DNA of 12,838 nt from Alphaproteobacteria bacterium. Lineage in GTDB: Bacteria; Pseudomonadota; Alphaproteobacteria; Thalassobaculales; Thalassobaculaceae. Made by a program: the position numbers and the translations under genes. The DNA lies in NCBI GenBank assembly GCA_028822575.1, contig JAPKDN010000035.1:1-12838 (forward strand), read 5' to 3'. This document shows positions 7,313-12,838 of the stretch, in pieces; the stretch's first letter is position 1; every line of letters begins with the position of its first letter. The notes beneath the pieces were generated by a model, which worked only from the letters and a program-made list of their open reading frames with translations, was not told the DNA's origin and searched no databases.

Positions 7313-8071
7313 CTATCCGAAATATGACCCACCATTCACGTGCATGATCTGGCCGGTCACCATTGCCGCACGACTGGTGCACAAAAACACTGCCATGTCG
7401 GCGATTTCCGAAGGCTCTATTATCCGTCCTAGCGGGATATGGCGGCCCATTTCCATGACCTCATCATCACTGTTGCCATAACGTGGCTGCGCTGTATCGG
7501 TCAGGCCCGGCGCGACGGCGTTAACCCGAATGCCGTGCTTGGCCAATTCATTGGCGCTAGCCCTAGTCACACCGAGAATACCGAGCTTGCTAGCGGTGTA
7601 ATGCGAGGCTAAAGGCGTTTGGCCGCGCACGGATTGCGAAGCCAAATTGACAATACACCCCTTGGTCCCGGCAGCGACCATGGCCCGAGCGGCCGCCTGA
7701 CTGCAAAAGAACGTGCCCTTTAAGTTGATATCAAGGACGAAGTCGTAGTCCTTCTCCTCCATTTCCAGAAATGGGACTCTTGGAAACATGCCAGCGTTGT
7801 TGATTAAAATATCCAGGCCGCCGAGCCCGGTCACGGTCTCGGCGGCGATTCGGCGGCAATCGGTGACGTCCGAGACATCGCCCTTGACCAGAATCGCGCG
7901 CTGCCCCATGGCCCGAACCTCCTCGGCGACACCCTCGGCCTTGGCCTGATCATCGTGCCAATTCACCGCAACGTCCGCGCCCGCCTCAGCGAAACCCAAG
8001 GCCATGCCGCGTCCTATACCTTGCTGCGCGCCCGTAACCAGGGCTTTTCTACCCTCAAGCTCCATTGCCAT
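7313..8071 (-). CDS. SDR family oxidoreductase (FabG-like)
   Basis: A 252-aa classical SDR with all canonical motifs: TGAQQGIGRG (13-22) for cofactor binding, NNAG (91-94), Ser145 in NLASQS, Tyr158 and Lys162 in HYTASK, and NAVAPGL (184-190). The cofactor is not clear: Asn37-Trp38-His39 end the second strand where an Asp would signal NAD. The ATG at 8069-8071 follows GGTGGGG by about 6 bases; another ATG lies two codons in, and the frame reaches further upstream without a ribosome site. The AtzG-like gene starts 47 bp after its stop on the same strand, so SDR, AtzG-like and amidase probably form one operon led by this gene. A family role in oxidising or reducing a hydroxy/keto group is safe; the substrate is unknown. 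Confidence 0.92.
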   Translation of the reverse strand: MAMELEGRKALVTGAQQGIGRGMALGFAEAGADVAVNWHDDQAKAEGVAEEVRAMGQRAILVKGDVSDVTDCRRIAAETVTGLGGLDILINNAGMFPRVPFLEMEEKDYDFVLDINLKGTFFCSQAAARAMVAAGTKGCIVNLASQSVRGQTPLASHYTASKLGILGVTRASANELAKHGIRVNAVAPGLTDTAQPRYGNSDDEVMEMGRHIPLGRIIEPSEIADMAVFLCTSRAAMVTGQIMHVNGGSYFG

Positions 8072-8298
8072 GCTTGGCCCCACCATCTTTTCAAGGTTTT
8101 CAATTACGAATATCATGTAACGACAAACGGGCGAAAGGCTAGTGTCTTCGAGCCTCAGCATGCTTAGCCACTCTGGCCTTGGGATCATAATGACGCTCGA
8201 TCGGAGCGAGGACTATCAAACCTCAATGAATAAAATTCAACCTGATCACAAACCAAACTCAGCCACTTTGATGATGTGGTAGGGCAGCGGTTGCGTTC
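8072..8298. other. Upstream region of the SDR-amidase operon
   Basis: No gene is seen. The stretch must hold the operon promoter unless transcription enters from farther upstream, but I see no convincing -35/-10 pair. An inverted repeat CGCTC-GATCG-GAGCG at 8194-8208 is a possible operator. The left end of the IS remnant probably lies near 8298, but no terminal inverted repeat or target duplication could be recognised. Confidence 0.35.
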
Positions 8299-9044
8299 TT
8301 AGTGCAGCCCATGCGAGGCGAGGTAACGCGGGACATGTTTTGGGCGAATGGCGTGGTAAGTTCCATGAATAGTGGTTTTGATGTTGAACAGGGTTGTGTT
8401 GACCCATTTGAAGGCAGGGTTTCGCGCAGCCTTCACGCCGCCGCCAGTTACGGTCAGCTGATAGCTGCAGCCGACTTGTGTGATTGCCGAGAAGCGAGCG
8501 AGCACGTCACTGACGACAGTGGTGCCGGAGATCAAGATGCGGGCGCCGCATTTCTTCTTCTCGCCCCTGCGAAAGCCTTTGACGTAGCAGAGCTAGAGAC
8601 GGTGGGGCTGGCTCTCCTGGTTGTCTTGACGGCGGCCACGAACGGGGTTTTACCGGCAGCTCTACGCCCGCGCTTACGTCCATGGCGCACGCCACCGATG
8701 TAGGCGCCGTCGATCTCGACTCGCTTGTTGGACCCATCGATGGGTTTGTCGTTTTCGCGCTCAAGAATCACTTGCGACAGTTTTGGCGGAATTTTCCACG
8801 CCATCGTTTGCATCACGCGGAGGCGTTGGGCCATCTTTAGGCTCGATATCCCCGTCTTCGACGGGGTCACCAGGAAAATCGCCTCGAACCACATGTTGAG
8901 GTCAAGCTAGGACGAGTGGAAGATGGTGCTGGCGATCAGCGAGACTTGGTGACAACAGCCGGGCCAGCGCTAATCGGACCCCGCTTTGTGGCAGAACTCC
9001 TCTGCACCATACAATGCACGGAAATCCAACCCACTCAGCTCTTT
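8299..9044 (-). mobile_element. Decayed IS1595-family (ISXO2-like) transposase
   Basis: A broken transposase read on the minus strand. The N-terminal zinc-ribbon remnant (FCHKAGSD then GCCHQVS) is followed by STIFHSS, LDLNMWFEAIFL and KTGISSLKMAQRL, all family-like. The first catalytic Asp is in VEIDGAYIGG, and a GRRAAGKTPFVAAV basic stretch follows. Two in-frame TAG codons (8970-8972, 8907-8909) interrupt this frame. Near 8611-8622 a frameshift moves the homology to another frame, which carries a third stop (8593-8595). It then gives VVSDVLARF with the second Asp, NPAFKWVNTTLFNIK and GTYHAI. The C-terminus stops at ASHGLH instead of continuing into the usual YRFNRR segment, and codons appear to be missing between the GAEE and FCHK segments. 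It cannot encode an active enzyme. No insertion-sequence ends were found. Confidence 0.85.
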
Positions 9045-9141
9045 TTAAGATTGCATCTTGTCGCGCACCATATTCAACCCCTTGAACGAATTGTCGTGTT
9101 CATGGTTAGCGCCAACAAAAATGCGCTGAGGGTAGTGCGTA

Positions 9142-9868
9142 ATGAGGAAATTCTTTGTCCCGCCAGTCCTCATCGTCATCATTACCACATTGCTTGCGAG
9201 CAACTATTGGCCATAGTTTCGACCGTCAAGAGACGAATTTGGCGCGACTGAATCCGTAGATGCGATTTGGATCGAAATGACTACTCTTAGAAACTTTGAA
9301 ATCCAAATACCGCCGGTTCCTGAGGGTAGATCAATATATTCCAAGCATTCCTGCACAGTACTGTCGGCGATTTCACGGACCATGTGCTGTATCGCATCAG
9401 CGTGACAGAGCTCATTCCCAATTCTCGCCCTGACGTCTATTCTGGCCCGAATTATCCCGACAAAGATGCCATTGTTTCTGAGGCTTCAGCCATCGGTTGT
9501 TCATAGCCTATGGACAACGTATTGCCCATTAACCTTTTCGATATAGCCAGCGATGGATCGCCGTTAGGCTCCGACTACTCGCAAGCGCTGCTTAGCGCGG
9601 TTCCTAAACTACTCATGCTGCCGTCCACCGGAGCCTCTAACAATCTCGCCACATTGCAACGAATCGCGAGACTTCGGGTACCTGAACCGCGATCGTTATG
9701 AAGAAGAACTTCGGGGCATGGTCGGAAAGGGCTGGTGTGAAGTCAGTCCTGCATTACCGTGAATTGGAGTGCGAGTTTCGGCATCCAACGGGCCTTAGCG
9801 AGGCGAACCTGGCACATATTCCCGCAATTATAGATCGCATCATTAGTCACGGCGGGCAAGTTGTTTGA
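9142..9868 (+). pseudogene. Decayed plus-strand gene, possibly a glycosyltransferase
   Basis: Protein-like sequence runs through several frames with stops. A possible start (ATG 9142, MRKFFVPPVLIVIITTLLA, membrane-segment-like) reaches a TAG at 9214-9216. A second frame (9330-9701) gives DHVLYRISVTELIP, then a TAG at 9504-9506, then NVLPINLFDIASDGSPLG and LLSAVPKLLMLPST. Around 9660 it shifts to DFGYLNRDRYEEELRGMV, and near 9740 to LHYRELECEFRHPTGLSEAN and IPAIIDRIISHGGQVV, ending with TGA at 9866-9868. The last part faintly recalls the TIGR04372 type of putative glycosyltransferase, which would suit the neighbouring surface-polysaccharide genes, but I made this match from memory. The opening segment may belong to a different gene. 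Decay is clear; identity is uncertain. Confidence 0.5.
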
Positions 9869-10096
9869 TTTGGCCGCCCACAGATGTCGGACTTGAAAGG
9901 ACGGCCAGGTTAAATAGACCTAAAAAGTTCTAATTTTCTTCTGCAGGCCCATGCTATCACCCGAGTGCGATATTTTTGGGGCTTCGGCGTCCGGTCTGGC
10001 GTCCCAGCGATCGCACAGGGGATACCGACAGCCCGCTGTAATGGAGCCGAACTTCGCTGCATTACCAAGGATTAAGGTTTTGTAGCGCCGTAACGG
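9869..10096. other. Intergenic or decayed stretch, nothing recognised
   Basis: This stretch is less GC-rich and holds no gene I can support. A minus-strand frame is open from 10195 to 9920, but it has no ribosome site, family motif or supporting neighbour. With the decayed genes to its left it reads as degraded DNA. Confidence 0.4.
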
Positions 10097-10318
10097 GTGA
10101 TTAATGAATTCGGCAAGGACCTGACGCGCCACTTGATCGAACCCCAACAGCTGGATGTTGCGGCAATCCGTCAACACCCTGAATTGCGCTATCAACTATT
10201 GGATCTTCCGGACCTGCTGGGTGCTATGGACCAGCTATTGGATACAACGAGGGACGCTAGTGACGTTTGGCGCGATGATACCCCACCGCCGCCACCCCCA
10301 CCAATCCAAGGTTTTTAA
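10097..10318 (+). CDS. Doubtful small ORF with proline-rich tail
   Basis: An open frame of 73 codons starts at a GTG without a clear ribosome site. The translation is protein-like: a charged helical region (IRQHPELRYQLLDL, LLGAMDQLLDTTRDASDVW) followed by the acidic-polyproline end DDTPPPPPPPIQGF. I do not recognise it. The frame has stops immediately upstream, and it overlaps an open antisense frame. It could be the surviving 3' end of a larger gene broken like its neighbour at 9142-9868, a true small gene, or chance. It converges on the TPR gene, with 92 bp between stops. Confidence 0.3.
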   Translation: MINEFGKDLTRHLIEPQQLDVAAIRQHPELRYQLLDLPDLLGAMDQLLDTTRDASDVWRDDTPPPPPPPIQGF

Positions 10319-10410
10319 CTCTGACCCACTCACCCTCTCCCAAGACTATTATCCTGTAAAGCGACGCGTCGTCGCCATGTATCCATTGACGATAGACTGA
10401 TCCCGAGACA

Positions 10411-11304
10411 CTAACGGTGAAAATCTTCTGCCGTGACCGTCCACTCGACCATACGTCTGCGAACCGCATATTCGGGATCAAGTTTTTCTATTCGGTCCAG
10501 TTGGTGCCTGGAATCATCGAAACGACTGGACGAACGAAGAATACGCGCCAACAGAAACCGCACGTCGGTCTCAGCGTAACCAAGTTCAATCGCGGTTTCG
10601 GCGGCCGGCAACGCGTGCTTGTTGTTTCCGGTCAAGAAAGCAGAGCGAGCCAGTTGATAAAAAGCTGCGGGATTATTCGGTGCCAAGATAAGGGTTTTTT
10701 TGAATTCGGCCATTGCCGCCAGATTGTTCATCTCGCGATGCTGAAATACGCCATTGATATAGTACGATTCCGCTTTTCCCGGCGCCAGGACCAAAGCGCC
10801 CTTGACGTTTATCTCCACCGCAGCCGCACGGGCCCGTCTCGCCAGGGCGCATTTCGCGATTTCCAACCTCACTTGTGCCGACAACGGGTCAACGACACAT
10901 GCCCATGAAAGTAAGTTTTCCCGATTTTTACTGTCTTTTACGTCCAAGCTGGGCACCGCTAAACGCAAAAGCGTGAATGCGGACCCAGGATCCGTCACAA
11001 GCGCTTTTTCAAAGGCAAGAAGTCCGTCGGCGTGTCGGTTATTGTTGCTCTCCAATACTCCCAGGAAAAACCAAAGGTGCCCAGATTCATGATTTTGCCG
11101 AAGCCCAGAGCGAAGGGTGGCCATTGCTTCGGTACCCCGGCCGGTGCCCGCCTGAAGTTTCACCAGCTCGATCCACGCATCCGACCAAAATGGGTCTTTT
11201 ACCAATGTTTCTTGGATCAGGGACTCGGACGCTCCCACCTCACCCCGGGTCAACAGATCCCGCAGATCGGTTCGCGTCTGCTCGCGGCGGGAGTGAGTGG
11301 TCAT
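10411..11304 (-). CDS. Tetratricopeptide-repeat (TPR) protein
   Basis: A 297-aa, largely helical protein with TPR-type repeats and no signal peptide or membrane segment. Repeats are visible around residues 22-70 (SESLIQETLVKDP, AWIELVKL), 76-107 (LWFFLGVLESNNNRHADGLL, FEKALVTDP), 178-210 (YYINGVFQHREMNNLAAMAEF, cut here to short pieces such as KKTLILAPN) and 213-245 (AFYQLARSAFLTGN), and weaker ones near 247-278. Each ends in the typical DP or APN turn. I chose the ATG at 11302-11304, which makes an ATGA overlap with the stop of the upstream GT-like gene; an ATG 18 bases upstream is also possible. TPR proteins are scaffolds. Coupling to a surface-carbohydrate gene suggests a role in that assembly pathway, but this is inference. 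Confidence 0.8.
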   Translation of the reverse strand: MTTHSRREQTRTDLRDLLTRGEVGASESLIQETLVKDPFWSDAWIELVKLQAGTGRGTEAMATLRSGLRQNHESGHLWFFLGVLESNNNRHADGLLAFEKALVTDPGSAFTLLRLAVPSLDVKDSKNRENLLSWACVVDPLSAQVRLEIAKCALARRARAAAVEINVKGALVLAPGKAESYYINGVFQHREMNNLAAMAEFKKTLILAPNNPAAFYQLARSAFLTGNNKHALPAAETAIELGYAETDVRFLLARILRSSSRFDDSRHQLDRIEKLDPEYAVRRRMVEWTVTAEDFHR

Positions 11305-12623
11305 TCCTGTATTTTCATCCAAAATACTGAGGGCGCCAACTCTTCGACCGATACCTTTAATGGACTCTCTAAATGGCTTTTAACGGACTCCCAGGACGCT
11401 ACGAAATCTCTGATGGTTACAAAGCTTTTTTCATGCCGCCGGCCTTCGAGCCGCCCACGCGAGCGGCCCAGATCACTTAAGGTGCCGAGCGGTGCCGAGC
11501 CAACAATTCGAGTCGCCAGTTCTTCCAATACTGCCGCCATTCGCCATGAAGCGCGTTGGGTTCGATGAACATAAAGACTTGATTGAAGCCTATTGAATGC
11601 TTCCACCGACAGATTGGATAGATTCGGCAGGTCGGACGCCAGATGATCCGCCACCGCGCGGCAGGCTTTCTCGCCAGTCTTGAAAACATGGCTCACCACG
11701 TTGGAAATAAACCCGTCATGCCATACGTGGTCGTCTGGGCAAATCCCGACTACCGGTGTTCCCAACAGAGCCCCCTCCAGACCAGTCGTACATCCGGTAT
11801 GCACCATCACTCTCGCGGCGAGCATCCAGGCGATGTGGTCCTTGTCACTCTCTACCCTGACACTCACAAGACCTTCGCAAGCATCTATCCAGCGTTCTAT
11901 TCTCTCGGACGGATGCGGCCGCACAATTACCAATGTATCGGGATGGCCTTCCGCGAAGCCGCGCAGAAACCGGTTTATTTCCCGAAGATTAGAATGCTCG
12001 AAGGCCAACAAACTTTCAAAACGCTCCAGATCGTTTGGATCATCGGGATCGAGAACCCCAACATTCACGCATCGACTAAAGTGCGAATAAGTATCGATAT
12101 CGAAAGGATTGATCGCGCCGCAATTCGTATTCACGAGAACGAAATCGCCGAGTTCCCCGCGTAATTTAGCGGCCTTCTCTGTCGAATCCGGCCCAGCACC
12201 AGACGCGATTACGTCCGATCGTGGGTTACCCGTCACCACGATCCGATCTCTCACGTTTGGGAAACGCTCAACGAGAAAATCCCGATGCTTTTTTCCCTGA
12301 ACAAACACTGTGTCCGCCGTTTCCATCGCTTCCGGCGAGAACATGGTCGCCAATTCAATGTCATAGGTAACCCCAAATGCTTCTTCCTCGATCGAAGTGA
12401 TCAAGTGGCCATAATCCTTGGCGGCCCGCATCATTGAGGCTTGGGTGTGATTGTTGCCTTTAAAAAGTACGAGCCCTCGCGGAAGTTCAGCCAGATTTTC
12501 AGCGAACCACCATTGCTGAGCAATGACGACCTGGAGGTTCTTGGAAAGACAATCGGCCGCGATGAACTGGCGCGACGTCATTTCACGAAAAGACTCTTCA
12601 ATCAGGAGATACAGAACCGTCAT
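11301..12623 (-). CDS. Surface carbohydrate biosynthesis protein (GT-B-like)
   Basis: A 440-aa protein that resembles the 'surface carbohydrate biosynthesis protein' group found in capsule and O-antigen loci. That group is distantly related to CDP-glycerol glycerophosphotransferase-like GT-B enzymes. Visible motifs are FKGNNHTQASMMRAAKDYG (54-72), ITSIEEEAFG (75-84), VVTGNPRSD (129-137) at the start of the C-terminal Rossmann-like half, VRPHPSERIERW (234-245), and VHTGCTTGLEGALLGTPVVG (274-293). The last resembles the donor-binding segment with small residues and Glu that is common to these transferases. No signal peptide or membrane span is seen, so it probably acts in the cytoplasm on nucleotide-activated donors. 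The start has only a weak ribosome site, and an upstream open frame may overlap it by ATGA. Its stop overlaps the TPR gene start. Donor and acceptor are unknown. Confidence 0.8.
   Translation of the reverse strand: MTVLYLLIEESFREMTSRQFIAADCLSKNLQVVIAQQWWFAENLAELPRGLVLFKGNNHTQASMMRAAKDYGHLITSIEEEAFGVTYDIELATMFSPEAMETADTVFVQGKKHRDFLVERFPNVRDRIVVTGNPRSDVIASGAGPDSTEKAAKLRGELGDFVLVNTNCGAINPFDIDTYSHFSRCVNVGVLDPDDPNDLERFESLLAFEHSNLREINRFLRGFAEGHPDTLVIVRPHPSERIERWIDACEGLVSVRVESDKDHIAWMLAARVMVHTGCTTGLEGALLGTPVVGICPDDHVWHDGFISNVVSHVFKTGEKACRAVADHLASDLPNLSNLSVEAFNRLQSSLYVHRTQRASWRMAAVLEELATRIVGSAPLGTLSDLGRSRGRLEGRRHEKSFVTIRDFVASWESVKSHLESPLKVSVEELAPSVFWMKIQE
11481..11500. repeat. 10-bp tandem duplication inside the GT-like gene
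   Basis: GGTGCCGAGC occurs twice head to tail (11481-11490, 11491-11500), inside the codons for residues around GSAPLGT (375-381). A 10-bp gain is not a multiple of three, so it could have shifted the original frame of the C-terminal 60 residues; the frame nevertheless stays open to the ATGA overlap. Confidence 0.8.
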
Positions 12624-12838
12624 TGATCAGCGGACACTTCATCGATTGAGCTAACCCGGTCTCTAATAAAGCAAAGATAGCGACAGTGACAGATACAGAA
12701 AGGCAGAAGAGACGAGACCACCATTAGACAAACCAGCATCAACGATCCATCGCCCCGCAAGGCCAGCTTGATCTCTAGAACTTCCTTGGTAGATGAATCG
12801 GGTTTGGGTTTCCCATAGATGGTGTTTTTTGATTCACC
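12620..12838 (-). CDS. Possible 3' end of an upstream gene, cut by the window edge
   Basis: On the minus strand a frame is open from the window edge for 72 codons and ends at a TGA (12620-12622) that overlaps the ATG of the GT-like gene as ATGA, the same junction style as the next gene pair. It contains a hydrophobic stretch (SLMLVCLMVVSSLLPFCI) that could be a membrane span. The run of cysteines in it is odd. A second frame is also open to a TAG at 12663-12665 and reads with more usual residues (WIVDAGLSNGG, FLYLSLSLSLLY), so the choice of frame is unsure. No family is recognised. Confidence 0.35.
   Translation of the reverse strand, partial: GESKNTIYGKPKPDSSTKEVLEIKLALRGDGSLMLVCLMVVSSLLPFCICHCRYLCFIRDRVSSIDEVSADQ

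Noticed and set aside
6776..7327. 183-codon plus-strand open frame
   Set aside because: It runs antisense over the amidase and AtzG-like genes and shows no family motif.
8302..8703. 133-codon plus-strand open frame across the IS remnant
   Set aside because: The opposite strand shows clear transposase motifs, so this frame is their shadow.
9920..10195. Minus-strand open frame of 91 codons
   Set aside because: The translation is somewhat protein-like, but there is no ribosome site, family motif or supporting context, and it overlaps another doubtful frame.
11643..12164. 173-codon plus-strand open frame
   Set aside because: It is antisense to the GT-like gene, whose motifs are continuous.
1..12838. 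CRISPR array, tRNA, rRNA or riboswitch
   Set aside because: No regularly spaced repeats, tRNA-like cloverleaf or conserved rRNA text was noticed by eye; only the two short tandem repeats reported above were found.

Overview
The window suggests a high-GC Gram-negative bacterium, most likely an alphaproteobacterium. This rests on GC-rich codon use in the left two thirds, strong GGAGG-type ribosome sites and the gene families present; no rRNA or other marker gene is visible, so the placement is inference. The window has two functional blocks separated by a decayed, lower-GC junction.

Region 1 (about 1-8071) is dense with catabolic enzymes. On the plus strand an alpha/beta hydrolase and a cysteine-dioxygenase-like cupin form a pair. 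They converge on a minus-strand TauD/TfdA 2-oxoglutarate dioxygenase across a near-perfect hairpin at 1468-1510. The dioxygenase gene diverges, over a 126-bp control region, from a crotonase-fold gene followed by a class III (CaiB/BaiF) CoA-transferase. On the minus strand lie a short-chain dehydrogenase (SDR) at 4532-5296 and an SDR - AtzG-like small protein - amidase operon (8071 down to 5599) whose last two genes share an ATGA stop/start overlap. Together these genes look like a degradation module for an amide- or ester-bearing carboxylic acid: hydrolysis, oxygenation, alcohol oxidation, CoA activation and crotonase-type processing. The substrate cannot be read from sequence. No regulator, transporter or acyl-CoA dehydrogenase is present in the window.

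Region 2 (about 8072-10410) is a junction. It holds a decayed IS1595-family (ISXO2-like) transposase on the minus strand with two nonsense codons near the N-terminus, a frameshift, an internal deletion and a lost C-terminus. Next to it is a plus-strand coding remnant broken by stops and frameshifts (about 9142-9868), then a doubtful 73-codon ORF.

Region 3 (10411-12838) is a minus-strand set of surface-polysaccharide type: a possible upstream gene fragment cut by the window edge, a GT-B-like surface carbohydrate biosynthesis protein, and a TPR protein. The GT-like gene overlaps the TPR gene by ATGA, and may overlap the upstream ORF the same way. The codon use is less GC-biased here, which fits separately acquired DNA.

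I do not see a CRISPR array, tRNA, rRNA or phage module. The points most worth a second look are the uncharacterised catabolic module (thiol-dioxygenase-like cupin + TauD + CaiB + AtzG/amidase), the crotonase lacking one catalytic Glu, and the decayed GT-like gene beside the IS remnant.
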